From: Castor canadensis | Lineage: Eukaryota; Chordata; Mammalia; Rodentia; Castoridae | Assembly: GCF_047511655.1 (NCBI RefSeq) | Contig: NC_133387.1 | Span: forward strand, 23,740,353-23,804,352 | Length of the DNA stretch: 64,000 bases | Reading direction: 5' to 3' | Shown here: positions 33,326-45,119 of the stretch, one piece after another | How the letters are laid out: every line of letters starts with the position of its first letter | How positions within the stretch are numbered: the stretch's first letter is position 1 | Program-made: the position numbers and the translations under genes | The notes under the pieces: model-generated | What the model saw: only the letters and a program-made list of their open reading frames with translations | The model's database searches: none | What the model was told of the DNA's origin: nothing

Positions 33326-34430
33326 CTAACAAAACACAATATGCCCAGAAAGTAATCATTATCAAGTATTAACAAAAGCAAGATTTTTATAAACACTATC
33401 CTATCAGACACCTTCTGAAATGTTGGAGGTTTTTTCTGCTGTATTTACTGAACAGAAAGCATTATCCACGATCTAGCTAGTTTTGGCTCATCATTTATTT
33501 TTAATACTATGTTGTATTGCTTTGCATCCTTATAAATATTTAGGTTGCTTCAAAATATTGCAGCAAATGCTGCACTGAACATATTTGTAGCCGTCTCCAA
33601 GGGCTGACTACAAGAGTGTCTCTAAGGCACGTAACTAAAGCGTGACATTTCTAAGTAATAGGGTATGCACAGCGTCATCTTGACAGGTTATTGTCAAATT
33701 GAAGCACCAACTTATATTCCTTCCATGGGAACGAAGAAGGATCTAAGTCATTTGAATCTGGCTTGTTAAACTCCCAGGTCACAAGGCATATTGCTGAACT
33801 ATTGAGCTATTTCTCCGTAGAATCTTACATCAGCCCCTTTCTTTCTCTCTTAATTTAGGAATCTCAATTGAGCTTTTGCTCAGATCTCATGTAAAAATAG
33901 TTCCTGAGTATTTACTATGTCTCTTTTGCCTATGGTTATTTTTAAAGCTGGCAACACAGAAAAGTATGTGAAATAAGCCAAAGAAAGGCTTACTGTGTTT
34001 TTGAGAGATATAGTGGATCATTATTAACTAAGCCTTTGTGCTGGGCAATAGAACAGCAGAATGGATTTCTCCTACATCACTGCAACTTTGTACCCATTGA
34101 CCCATAGAGCAAGACTATATGTTATCACTTACGCCTGTAAGTTAATACGTTCAGCGAGATCTGAAAGAAACCTGATGGCTCTGAAGACAGGAGTTTACCA
34201 ATTGGATCTAAAATACTATATTTAATATGATTAGATTTTTATAAAATAGAAACTTCATTTTAATATAGCTTAGCATTAAACTATTGGTTTTAATAATACA
34301 CAGATATTTGATGAGAATACTAAGAGGTGATTAAGCAATAATATGTATGGAATTTTGAGAAACTCTACTAAGAGTCCTCTGGTAACATATATATAGAGAG
34401 AGTTTTAAAAAATCATTTTATCCTCTTGCT
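33326..34430. other. Unassigned; possible old L1 piece
   Basis: 33480-33730 faintly resembles an antisense L1M 3' region ('caaatgctgcactgaacata'). The rest is AT-rich and unassigned. Confidence 0.35.
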
Positions 34431-35020
34431 TAGCCAGGGATGCAGCTGGACCTTGAACTATAAAGGCACCAGCCTCAGAGGTCCACAGCCTTGTCAGCAT
34501 CTCTACCTTATGTCTAAAAGGCATTCCAAATTCTCCAAAACCAAACTCCCAACTTTCATCCACTGTGACTCACTTCTTCCCCCCTCTCAAAACAATATCT
34601 TCTTCCAGTTATTGGGCTGAAATTCTGGCAGCCATTCTTACATCTGCGCTTCTCTTATACCTACATCCAGCTCAGCAGCAGATGTCCCACGTGCTACTTG
34701 CAAATGACATCCTGAGTCTGATCACGTCTCACTGCCATCACTGCTACCACTCTGGTCTAAACCACCATCATCTCTTGCTTGGATTTCTGCAGTGGCTTAC
34801 TAACTGGTCTCCTTCTTCCACTCTTTCCTGAGCTCTAATCTATTCACAGCAACCAGTAATTCAAATCACATCACTACTCAAAATTTTCCTTAAGATGGAT
34901 CTTGCTCTTAACATTGGTTTACAAGGTGCTCTGTGAATTGCCTCCCACCTGGTCCAGATTCCAACCTCTTTCCTCTCTTCCCATGCTTCTCTTTGCTTAG
35001 TCTGCTTCAGTCTTGTGCCA
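34431..35020 (+). mobile_element. L2 element, sense, 5' portion
   Basis: Clear L2 wording: 'gtctaaaccaccatcatctc', 'tggatttctgcagtggctta', 'actaactggtctcc', 'tttacaaggtgctctgtg'. It is interrupted at about 35020 by an LTR-like insertion and resumes at about 35522. Confidence 0.85.
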
Positions 35021-35521
35021 AGCAGAATAATGGTACCCCAGAGATGTCCAAATCCCAACACCGAGAACCCATGAAGATGTTACATGACACGACATTGCAG
35101 GGTTAGAAGTAGATGGAATAATGGTTACAAGATGAGTCAGCTAATCTTGAAATGGGAAGACCATCCTGGATTACTCACATGTGCCCAACTCCATCACAGG
35201 GTCCTTATAGTGGAAGAGGGAGACAGAAGAGTGGGTCAGTGGGATGCAATCAGAGAAAGACGACCCATCATTTCTGGCTTTGTAGGTGGAGGAAGGGGTC
35301 CAAAAGACAGACAGCTGCCTCCAGAAGCTAGGAAAGTGCAGGGAAGGCAATTTTCACTAGGGACCTGCAAGAAGGAGTGAGCCCTGCTGACTTCTTTATT
35401 TTAGTTAGCCCCCTGAGACCCATTTTAGACTTCTGAACTACAGAACTGTGAGAAAAGAAAAATGTTTTGTTTTAGGTCACTAAATTTGTGGGAATTTGCT
35501 AGAATAGCCACAGAAAATGAA
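35021..35521 (+). mobile_element. LTR-like element splitting the L2 (MLT/ERVL-like)
   Basis: It starts 'agaataatggtaccccagag', includes 'gaccatcctggattactcac' and 'agcccc..gagacccatttt', and closes 'ggtcactaaatttgtgggaa'. This is the wording of an old mammalian LTR found genome-wide; the exact subfamily is uncertain. It has no coding part. Confidence 0.65.
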
Positions 35522-35865
35522 TGCAAACCTCTAGGCTGCCCAGCACCCCAACATGTTCCTGCCTCAAGACTTGCATTTTCTGTTCCTTAGATTTTTTTCC
35601 AGGACTTACTTCTTCCAGTTCACCTCATCAGAATGGCCTTACCTGGCCACCCTATAAAAAATATTCACTTTCAGAACTCACTATTGCACTGACCCTGTTT
35701 TGTTTTCTTCATACAATCACTGTCTGAAATACTATGTCCATTTGTTTGCTTGTCACTGGTCTTCCCACTAAAATGTAAGGTGTGGACTGTCTTGCTCACT
35801 GTTTATAGACTATACCAGGTAGAGAAGAGATACCCAATAAATATTTGTTAAATCAGTGGATGACT
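35522..35865 (+). mobile_element. L2 element, sense, 3' end
   Basis: Resumes with 'catgttcctgcctcaag' and 'accctataaaaaatattc'. It runs through 'cccactaaaatgtaaggtg' to the L2 terminus 'caataaatatttgttaaatc'. Confidence 0.85.
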
Positions 35866-36945
35866 GCAGAACAGTAAGGACACAATTTAGATTAGGGCTA
35901 TCAGGTGTCTCAGAAGGAAGAACGAGTGAATGATGTGTAAGAGTCATTTGGTCATAAAGTAAAGAAGCACAGTGCAGGCTGACAGAAATGCATATACAAA
36001 GGTTTTTAAGCATGAGATTTGAGGAACTAGTATTTTTAAAGGCCAGCAGAAGCTACAATACAATGAGCAAGCAGGAGATAAGGTGGAGAGATAGACAGGA
36101 GCCAGACCATTGCCTGCCATTTTGAATTTCTTTTAACTGTAAATGGAAGGTTCTGAGGACTTTACCTCCTACCAGCTATAAAGGGAAGAGTTGGGAATGC
36201 ATCAAGAGTGAAACAGAGGAATAAGCTCAGGGAACTCAGCGTCAATGTATTTTCATCAAAAGATGATGGCGATTTGAATTATGGTATCAACAGGGAAACT
36301 GAGAAAAGTTGATGGTCAAGACATATTTTGAAAGTAGAATTTAAACTTGAGGATGAATTAACTGTGGGTGCCCCGATGGAGAGGGAAGTGTCAAGAACAG
36401 TCTCAGTTTCCTGGCTCAAGGAACAGGAGAGTTGGAAGTGCTCTGTACTCAGGGACAAATGTATGGAGAGCAGAGTTGGGAGTAATGAACACAAATTCAG
36501 CTTTTGAATCTATAGCTTGAGACATCTATGAGATATCTCAGGAGGGCTGTGGCATTATCAGCTGATTAGATAGACATTAGACTTTCTAACATTTCTAGAA
36601 AAGAGATCTGGGCTAAATATCGTAATTGAAGAGGTCATTAGTATACAGGTTTTCTTAAATCATGGGAAACATTAAAAATCACCTCGACAGATTAGATAGA
36701 ATTGAAAAAAAAGATGTCCTGGATAGAGCTCTGCAGACCTTTAAATTTTAGAGGTTAGGTAAAAGAAGAAAAATGAGTAATTAAGACATAAACTGTTCAG
36801 GAACACTTAGAAAGATGAAGAAAGCCCAAAAGAATGTAGAATTACAGAAGCCAAAAGAAGAGAATGTTTCAAGGATTGCTCAACTTCCCTGAGAGTTCTA
36901 GTTGCTTGAGGGTTGGATTTAGCAACAAGAGGGCCAATGTTAATC
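35866..36945 (-). mobile_element. L2 element, antisense
   Basis: From about 35985 the plus strand gives the reverse complement of L2 ('ggaactagtatttttaaagg', 'agacaggagccagaccattg', 'tgagacatctatgagatatc'). The L2 3' terminus itself is missing. It lies tail-to-tail with the sense L2 ending at 35865. Confidence 0.75.
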
Positions 36946-37095
36946 CTTTTTTTTTTTAACTTCTTTTTAAGAAAAGAGGGTTTTTATTATGGTAAAATGT
37001 GTATAACATAGCTTACCACTTAACAATTTGTAAACGCATAGTTTCATGGTGTTAAGTACAGTCAATTGTGCAACAGTGGTTATGTTAACAAGAAT
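36946..37095 (-). mobile_element. Old L1M 3' fragment, antisense, inserted in L2
   Basis: T-run, then 'tttttattatggtaaaatgt' and 'gtgttaagtacagtcaattg', typical of an antisense L1M 3' end. L2 wording continues after it. Confidence 0.65.
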
Positions 37096-37480
37096 TTTTG
37101 TAGAAAAATGAGGGCTAAATATTGGAGTGATTTTAATAATATGCAGGAGTAAGGAAGTAGTGACCAAATATATTTAGCCCTTGAAAACTCTGGTTTTGAA
37201 GGGGAATCCAGTTACGGCAGTAGCTAGAAGAAAACAGAGAGTCAAGAAAGAGGAGGGATTTTAAAAAATTGAAGCTACTAGTCAATTATTTAACGTTGAT
37301 TCAAATTATTTTGTAAAGAAAGAGGGACAGAAGATATTGGAGAGAGAAAAGATATGTAATGAAATGTGAACCCTGAGAAAGGAAGAGGTGATGGGGTGGG
37401 AACAGGGACGGGCTGGCTTTTGCCAAAATATAGGAAGAAGGCTGGCATAGGTACAAACAGGTTTGCAACACTTTTAGTAT
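37096..37480 (-). mobile_element. L2 element, antisense (resumes)
   Basis: 'ggttttgaaggggaatccag', 'gtagctagaagaaaacagag' and 'gaaggctggcataggtac' continue the antisense L2 body. Confidence 0.65.
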
Positions 37481-38110
37481 TGCTGAATTTTTTTTTTTGA
37501 GACTGGTAATAATGAATGAATAGTGATAACAAGCTGTCAGTTTATACATTCCTACTCACTTATCCTGTGGTATTTATAGAACACCTACCAGATACCTGTC
37601 CTGCTGTGACGCAAGCCTTCAGGAGGATCCCTCTGATGTTGTTCTTGGGAGTTTCTGAATGGGTTCAGGAGAGTGATTATTTTGGTAACACTTACTTCAA
37701 GGCCACAATATACATCATTCAGAGAAATTACCCTTATTCTATTTTCCATTTTTAAATAATCCCCAATTACATGTCTAGAGCCAAATCCCAAGGGTTTTCA
37801 CAATGAACACTGCTTACAGAATAGCTCAAGTGATACAATACCAGGGAAATCCAGGAAAAGCACCCTTCTGAAAATTTAATGTTTAAAAAACCCTAGTAGA
37901 ATTATGAAAGCATTTAGCATGGACTGGCAAGGAATGTACAATTTTGGAAACTTGTGAGCTATCAATAAAGCAAGACAAATTTCTCTTCATGGGAAATGGA
38001 TAGCCATAAATTTAGGTTAAAAAATAAGAAAGACTGGAAATGAATGTGTTAGCTATTTAACTTGGAAAGCTATCTTTTAGTAAGGAGTAACGTTAAACTT
38101 GATGAATATA
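37481..38110. other. Unassigned sequence
   Basis: AT-rich, no recognised family or coding frame. Confidence 0.4.
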
Positions 38111-40990
38111 TCAAGGATTAACCAAATAAATACAGAAATTAAACAAATACATACTTTAAAAGAAACAGATAAAATCAACAAAAGCTACCCATTTGAAAAG
38201 ACTACAGGCAAATGTCTTTAGGTTTGTTTAAAAAATATAGACAAAGCTTTGTTAAGAGAGATAAGAAAAATGGAGCACTCACAAACAAATATCAGGAATG
38301 AAAAAAATCGAGGTTACTATAGGTAATGTACATTTTTAGTAAGAGGGTATGAACCATATACCATAAATCTGAAGGTTTGAAATACAATATCTAGTTTTTA
38401 GAGAAATGTGAATTAACAAAATTGAGCTAGAAAACCTAAATCAACCAGCATGCATTAGAGAAACTGAGTTGAATTTTCAAAATATGATGACTTCACAGAT
38501 GAGACTTACCAAATGCTCAAGGAAGTAACACCTATCTCATCTCAGAAAATAAAAAAGTCAAGACATTTCTAGCTGCATTTTATGGAATCAGTGTCACCCT
38601 CATGCCAAACGCGGACAATGACGGTGTAAGAAAGGGAAATTATAAACAATGTCGCTGATGAATGAGATGCCTTACAAAGAATTCTCAAACTGCATGAAGC
38701 AGCATATTACAAAACAGCAGATTCTAGCAAAGTAGAATTTACCTTAGGAAATCAACAGTAGGTTCACGTTAGAAAAATATAATAATGTGGTCTATTGCAT
38801 GAACCTATTAAAGACAAAATCTATAGCCATCTCAATAGTTTCAGAAAAAGTATTTAATGAAATTTCAATATTTACTAATGTTTTAAAAATATTCCTACTT
38901 AAAAACACAGAGGGATAGGCGGGAACTACCCTAACCTGATAGAAGAGTTTCTACAAAAAAAACTTACAACAAATACGATAAATGATGACACGTTAGACAC
39001 ACTCTCAATGAGACAGAAATGGGAAAATAATGCTTGTTCTTGCCCTCCTATTTGATGTGACATTAGAGGTCCCAGCCCAGCCACTGAGATAAGGAAGGGG
39101 AAAAGGTGTCAGCAATGTTATTTACAGACAATACAATTAACGTGAAAATACACACACAAAAAAACCCTAAAATAAACTACTTAATAAGAATGTTTAGTGT
39201 GTTTGCCTTTAAAACAAGATCATTACAAAATTAATAGCATTTGCAAACAGCAGAAATAACCAATTGAAATTTTTAAAGGAGAAAAATCCCATTTATAATA
39301 GTAACAAAAACTATAAGGACCTGGGGTGGGATCTAACAAAGAGGTACAAGTGTTTTATAAACAAATTATAAAATGTCATTGAAGGATATTTAAAAATCAG
39401 GATAATATTAATGTATTGGGTTATTGATCACTCAACTTCATAAAGATGTCACAGCTCCCAAGTTTATCCTGTAACTTTACCTCAGCAAAACACCAAAAAA
39501 GTTCTTCACTAGAACTTAACAAACTAATGTTACTATAGAAGTTCAAAAATAACTGGAATAACTTTTTTAATGAATATAGAGAAGAAATGCCTTCTACACA
39601 TTATAAAGCTTCCTTATAAAGCCATAATAAGTAAGAGTGTGGTATTAGCTCAGAATTGGTTTGATCCCTGGGTAAGACAAACTAGGAACATATCCATGCA
39701 TATAGAAATTTAATTTACAATCACAGTGCATGACACATTAATAGGGACATGAAGGCTGTTCAGTAGATCGGGTCTCAGCAGACTTTCCATGTTGGGGGAC
39801 AGAGAAGGAGTAAAATTAAATTCCTGCTTTATAGCATTCAAAAAGATAAGTCCCGATAGATCAATTTCACGTGTGGAAAGCACAACTTTAAATCATTCAG
39901 GAAAAAGATATAAGAGGCCATCTTCATGCATCAGGTGTGCAGAGGTTTCTTTAATCACACACAAATGCCACAAGTGGTTTAAAAAAGAAAGATCAATGAA
40001 GATGACTAAGTTTGAAATTTTCTATAGTCCAAAAGACATCACAAGTTAAAAGATGAGCTATAAACTGGGATAGCACATCCAGTGTTTATACACAAGAATT
40101 CCTCCAATTCCAGAGGATAAAAGATAAAAACAGACACAGCCTATGGGAAAATGAATGAAGAGTGCAAAAAAAAAAAAAAAAAAAAAACGGAGGTTCAGAA
40201 ACTGCAACAGTCAATAAATATATGAAGAAATGCCCAACCTCACCAGCAGTGAGGGAAGTTCAAATAAAACAACAGATACTGGGTTATTTAAAAAACCAAA
40301 CTGGCAGAAATCAGAAAAGTCTGAACCTAGAAAGCATTTAATGTCATGGAGGGAAACAAGAACTCTCTTACACTGCTGCTGGGTGTGCAAATTGGAGAGC
40401 CATTTGGCAGTATAGCAAAACTGAAAAACTGTGCTGCCTAGGTGGATACCTAGAGAAATTCTCACGTGTACAAGGGAAACATGTACCAGTGACACCAAAA
40501 TATTGGCAGCAGCTTAAGTATTCACCAATAGGGCATGAATAAACATGTCACATTCATATGCATGAGTTTACAACGCAACAACTAAAATGAATGAAATGGA
40601 TTATAAATATCAACATGAAAAGCAAGAACAAAAACATTCAATGGAGAAGAAACCAGTCAGAGAGTGGTATGCACAGTCTAATACTACCTGTGTGCATTAA
40701 AAAAAATCCTACAGAGCATATTTCATATGGGTTTATATGCAGTGAAAGTGTGAAGCCTCAATTGGAAAGTTACATAGCAGTTTCATGATAATGTTTGCCT
40801 TTTGAGAAGTAGGGGGGAGGATGCTATCAGGGAGGAATGCAGAGGGGACTTCAATTTTATCATAAAGGTTGCAAAATTCAATTAAAAACATATCTGAAGC
40901 AAATATGACAAGATGGTAACAGCTATTACTTATAGGAGACAGGTACATGGGTGCTTACAATATTCACTCAGCATTTTTAAATATCTTAAC
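38111..40990 (+). mobile_element. Old L1 (L1M) ORF2 to 3' UTR, sense
   Basis: Long, decayed sense L1. Landmarks: 'gaattttcaaaatatgatg', 'tcaccctcatgccaaacg', 'ccatctcaatagtttcag', 'aaatcccatttataatagt', then the post-ORF2 phrase 'aatattggcagcagcttaag'. Its 3' UTR includes 'tctgaagcaaatatgacaag'. An A22 run sits at 40160-40182. Stops and frameshifts throughout. Confidence 0.8.
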
Positions 40991-41099
40991 GTTTTTTTCT
41001 AAATCATAAATAAAAGCAGCTAGTAAAGAATTCTGGCTTTGATAATAGTTTAATGTGTGGACTATTAAGTTAGCTGAAAATGTGAGGCAAGCAAGTTTA

Positions 41100-41705
41100 G
41101 CAAAAACGACCAGTTTTAGAATGGAATCCTCTTAAAAATAACAAAGCTGCCAATATTATTTTAAAACTGAAGAGAATAAAGTAGATCCTATAAATATTAA
41201 TATAAAAATCACACTGAGGGAGAAAAGTGAGTTGTAAAATGATATGCACACCACTGTAACACTTGTAAAAAATCAAAGTACATAAACATGGATATATACA
41301 TATATGTGTACATGTGTAGGTAACTGGATACTAACAGAATAATGGCAAATGCTGGAAGAATATGCACTTTATAATACTGATTACGTAGGGATCCTAAGGA
41401 GGGACAAAGGTGCATGAAACTGGAGAGGAAAGTAAAGTGACATTCAACTCTCTGTAATACTTAAAACAAACTAAAAAAATCTGAAGCAAACGTGGCAAAA
41501 CTATCACATTTGATTATTCTACTCAGGAAATACATGGACATGTGGTATTCCTGATGCATATGTATTTTTAATTTTCCAAAGAAAAAGTACTGAAGCATTA
41601 TAAATAAAAGGTAATCATTCAATAATATAAAAGTAAGGCTTGTGGACATCCAAAACTGTGATGGGACTGCTTTTAGAAATTATCCTGTTAGTTTTCTATG
41701 TGTTT
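41100..41705 (+). mobile_element. Second old L1M 3' UTR, sense
   Basis: 'gtaaaatgatatgcacacc', 'ggaagaatatgcactttat' and a second 'tctgaagcaaacgtggcaaa' repeat the L1M 3' UTR, so this is a separate or duplicated 3' end. Confidence 0.6.
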
Positions 41706-42399
41706 TTAAATTTAAAAAAAAAAAGGAGGAAAGCAATGAAGACATGTAAAAGAAATCATTCACATATTTGCTTCTAGGGGAAAAAAAAAAACCCACAAGC
41801 ATAAACCACCAAATTAGCATTCTATATTATTCACTGTATTTTCTGATTTTTAATTTTTGTCAAAAGAGAAACAGAAGATGTTGCCTAATTGGAAACGTGA
41901 CTTTCTATTATTAAAATTGTGGGAGTCCATTTTAATGTGTTTATCGCGCTGCTAGTCTATAATTTGTATTTCAGCGTGGAGATTTGTTTGTGTGCCTGCG
42001 ACAGGTTAATGCAGTTTAAACATGCATTTTTCTTTCGTTGGTTGAATAGTTAAATCGTTACTCAAAGGATTTTTAAGTTTCAATTTCAACCAGGAGAGGC
42101 TTCTTTGCTTTTCCAAGGTTACAAATGTTTCTGGTTCGGAATGCTATTAATTAATGGCTACGTAGTGGATCTATTTAGGGAGTTGCTACCTCCCCTGGAT
42201 TAACAGCTGAAGTGCTAACTGAGAAAACTTCCCACCCCCCCGCCCGCCCCCTTGGATGCACAGACTTGGGGATATTTTCAATTTGGTCAGAGAGCGGAGA
42301 ACGAGAGGGAACTGTAATTCGGACCACTTAGCTAACAATCGCAATTATGAATCGAAAGACAAGTCAGGTATTAGCATTTCTTTTCCCTTAAAAAAAAAA
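41706..42399. promoter_or_regulatory. Unique KLF14 5' flank
   Basis: From about 41870 repeats stop and the sequence becomes unique. It has homeodomain-like words (ATTAATTAATGG, 42147-42158) and a TACGTA palindrome (42160-42165). It leads into a C/G-rich edge at 42230-42251. I infer a proximal upstream regulatory region for KLF14; no TATA box is obvious. Confidence 0.45.
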
Positions 42400-42719
42400 C
42401 CAAAAAACTTTGGGACTCCCTCCGCCGGACACCCAGCTGGCGGGGGACCAGCGGGGGCGCGGGGGGGCGAGGCCGGCAGGCTGCCCAGAAGTTGCGATCG
42501 CGGAGTTTTCGCTTTATGAAAATTACCTGGCTCACCGGCAGCAGCGGGGACGCGAAGACAAGACAATTTCCTAGGCGGCCGGGAATGCCCTAGCCCGGGG
42601 CCGCGCGCCGGGGGGGTCCTGCCGGCCGGGGCGGGTCCCCGCCGCCCCCGCGGGCTCCGGTGCGTCAGGGGCGCGTCAGGCGGGGCGGGCTCCGCGCGGG
42701 CGGCGGGCGGCGGGCGGCA

Positions 42720-42720
<1 letters not shown>

Positions 42721-42750
<30 letters not shown>
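42721..42750 (+). repeat. (CGG)10 trinucleotide repeat, probable 5' UTR
   Basis: Ten uninterrupted CGG units end 135 bp before the KLF14 ATG and are followed by interrupted GCGGGCGG copies to about 42770. Length variation would be expected. Confidence 0.95.
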
Positions 42751-42885
42751 GCGGCGGGCGGCGGGCGGCGCGCACCGGCCTCCTGCTCCTCGCTCCGCGG
42801 CGGCGGGACGGACGCTCCCGGGAACTCTCTCGCCCGCGGCCGGCCGCGCTCGGACGGCGCTCGCCGGCGGCGGAGCGGTCCCAGC

Positions 42886-43860
42886 ATGTCGGCCGCCGTG
42901 GCGTGCCTGGACTACTTCGCCGCCGAGTGCCTGGTGTCCATGTCCGCGGGCGCCGTGCTGCACCAGCGCGCGCCGGACCCCGAGGGCGCGGGCGGAGCCG
43001 CCGGCACGGAGGTGGGTGCGGCGCCGCCGGAGTCCGCTCTGCCGGGTCCCGGACCCCCCGGGCCCGCGTCGGTCCCCGCGCTTCCCCAGGTCCCCGCCCC
43101 AAGCCTTGGCGCGGGCGGCGCCGCGCCCCACCTGCTGGCTGCAAGCGTTTTGGCTGATTTGCGCGGCAGCGCCGGGGAGGGCAGCGCGGCGAAGTCGGGG
43201 GAAGCTGTGCGTGCCTCGTCCGGCTCCTCCGACGCGACCCCGGCCTCCAGCCCGGCCTGGGGCTCCGAGCCGGCCCCAGCCTCGGCTGCCGACGCGCTCT
43301 GCGAGCCCGCGAGCTCCCCCGGCGAGCCCGAGGTCCCGAGCGCGCCTGCGTTCCCGGGCGCGCCCGCAACCGACGGCGGGGACCTCGGAGGGCCCCCAGG
43401 GGCCAGTCCCCCGCCCCCAGCGGCCCAGGCGCCCCGGAGGAGGCCGGTGACGCCCGCTGCCAAGCGCCACCAGTGCCCCTTCCCGGGCTGCACCAAAGCC
43501 TATTACAAGTCGTCGCACCTCAAGTCCCACCAGCGTACCCACACGGGTGAGCGCCCTTTCTCCTGCGACTGGCTCGACTGCGACAAGAAGTTTACGCGCT
43601 CCGACGAGCTGGCCCGCCACTACAGAACGCACACCGGTGAAAAGCGCTTCTCCTGCCCCCTGTGCCCCAAGCAGTTCTCCCGGAGCGACCACCTGACCAA
43701 GCACGCCCGCCGCCACCCATCTTACCACCCCGACATGATCGAGTACCGGGGGCGTCGTCGCACCCCCCGCGTCGACCCGCAACCCGCAAGCGCGGTGGAG
43801 AGCTCCAGCTCCGGCGGCTCTGGCTCCGGCCAAGAGCCCAGCCTTACCAGCTGCCTGTAG
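42886..43860 (+). CDS. KLF14: Kruppel-like factor 14, intronless zinc-finger transcription factor
   Basis: A nuclear DNA-binding regulator of GC-box/CACCC promoters, in mammals a maternally expressed gene that controls adipose and lipid programmes. The single 324-codon frame is intact. Residues 4-20 ([17 protein letters not shown]) form the amphipathic Sin3-interaction-like helix shared with KLF9, KLF13 and KLF16. Residues 25-190 are low-complexity Ala/Pro/Gly/Ser. Three C2H2 fingers follow: C197, C202, H215, H219; C227, C232, H245, H249; C257, C260, H273, H277, with linkers TGERP and TGEKR. Recognition helices KSSHLKS, RSDELAR and RSDHLTK are classical for KLFs. The tail after the fingers ([15 protein letters not shown]) and the C-terminal Cys-Leu also fit KLF14. 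The ATG has A at -3 and begins the conserved [11 protein letters not shown]. Length agrees with human KLF14 (323, from memory). The N-terminal middle differs from human while the fingers appear unchanged. The alternative, KLF16, is less likely from the N-terminus. Confidence 0.97.
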   Translation: MSAAVACLDYFAAECLVSMSAGAVLHQRAPDPEGAGGAAGTEVGAAPPESALPGPGPPGPASVPALPQVPAPSLGAGGAAPHLLAASVLADLRGSAGEGSAAKSGEAVRASSGSSDATPASSPAWGSEPAPASAADALCEPASSPGEPEVPSAPAFPGAPATDGGDLGGPPGASPPPPAAQAPRRRPVTPAAKRHQCPFPGCTKAYYKSSHLKSHQRTHTGERPFSCDWLDCDKKFTRSDELARHYRTHTGEKRFSCPLCPKQFSRSDHLTKHARRHPSYHPDMIEYRGRRRTPRVDPQPASAVESSSSGGSGSGQEPSLTSCL

Positions 43861-45119
43861 GGCAGTCACTGCTGTCTGTCGTCCCCTCCAGGATGACCCC
43901 CCCCCCCAGGCCATTGTCCCTGCTTTCTGTCTGCCCACCCCTCTTTTCCAGAGTCATCAGACCAAGGCACAGACTGGTCCCTCCGCTCTGAGGGTGGGTC
44001 CAGGCAGGCATGTCGGACTCCGGGGAGGGACTGAGAGCCAGAAAAGAGCGGGAATTCTTGCAACACAAATATCAGCCTCAAAGGAGGGGTTGCCTCCAGA
44101 CAACCCCCAGGAACTGGTGAGCAGGGATGAACTCTGGTACTTTCCAAGGTACTGAAGATCCTCCCCCTCCCTGGACCCAGGGATGAGAAACTGGAATTCT
44201 CAGATGCCTGAGGAGCTCTCAGTCTCAAAGGACTCTGGTGTCTCACCCACCACCAGGGCGGACCTTGGAGAGGGTGTCAGGGGTGGCAGGCTTGGAAATG
44301 TCCAAGACTGGGATGGTGAGAGGCCTTTGGAAACAGAAATGATTTCTATTTCTGTAAACAGCAATGTTTACTAATTTATTTTTATTATCTTTTAAACAAG
44401 GATTCCAGGTTGATGGGAGACTGATGTCCTCCACTCCTCCTCTCTACCTCTGCTAGGAGACGCTATGTGGATGTATGGCTGGGCGATGCTTCTTGGTGTC
44501 TGGGGAGTGGTGTGCGTCTGGTTGCAGGGTCTGTGGCAGGATTTGGTACCCTGCATTTGCGTCGTCATCCCTCTTCTCCCTCTTTGAATTCCTGCTCAGG
44601 CATGGTAGCTCCCTGACTCACTCTCATGATGAAATTGGTTAAACAATTTGGAAAATCCATAAAGGCAGGAGAAAGGAAAGGGTAAGCCAGATTAGTTCCC
44701 CTTCACCCAGATGGCAAGCCCAAGCAATTTTTGGGTGGGGTAAGTTCAAAATGGCTTTCAGACTCAATTATATTCAGGAACACAGAGGTATGTAGTTCCA
44801 ACTCCTCACCCCAAGTAATCTTGCTGTTGGTAGATTCTGTCCATTTCTTGGTGCCTACCTTGGGGGTTATTTATCTCAGTGTCTGTGCATTTATTTTCTG
44901 CTACAGGTGAGTTGGAGGGTGGGGGAAGGGAAGGTGAGTCACTGATTCCAAAGAGCTGTTCCTTTGGATTTGGAGAAGGAACAGCAAAGGAACATCAGAT
45001 AGGAGGATCCTTCTCCTCTGACTCTGGAGTTCCTCCAAGGGCCCCAGACCCTTTGCCCTCTATGAAGAATCAGGCATCAACAGCAGTTATGTATATATGC
45101 ATGTATGTGTGTACGTATT
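43861..45119 (+). other. KLF14 3' flank, probable 3' UTR
   Basis: GC content drops quickly after the stop codon and the sequence is unique. I saw no AATAAA in this stretch. A T-rich segment lies at 44370-44395. The nearest candidate signal I noticed is ATTAAA at 46010-46015, beyond the SINE cluster, so the true 3' end is unresolved. Confidence 0.5.

Larger units (their letters stand above)
42400..43870. promoter_or_regulatory. CpG island spanning KLF14 promoter, 5' UTR and coding region
   Basis: CpG dinucleotides and GC content rise abruptly near 42410 and fall after the stop codon. Before the ATG there are GC boxes (for example GGGGCGGG at 42682-42689) and a G-rich tract able to form a quadruplex (G-runs at 42442, 42453 and 42461). 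The likely TATA-less start site lies inside 42400-42850, but I cannot place it. In other mammals the KLF14 island is not the imprint control region; allele bias is set at MEST. Confidence 0.8.

Noticed and set aside
1..42000. MIR29A/MIR29B1 precursors, expected on the KLF14 5' side from human synteny
   Set aside because: I looked for the shared mature start (TAGCACCAT) in both orientations by eye and found no hairpin; in human they lie farther away than this window reaches.
42660..43157. Plus-strand frame overlapping the KLF14 start in another frame
   Set aside because: It begins at GTG, is Arg-rich low-complexity sequence, and lacks any conserved feature.
42676..43938. A 420-codon minus-strand frame antisense to KLF14, with other frames of 180-234 codons
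   Set aside because: High GC content makes stop codons rare on both strands. The predicted peptides are low-complexity Arg/Ala/Gly/Pro and the sense strand holds the conserved gene.
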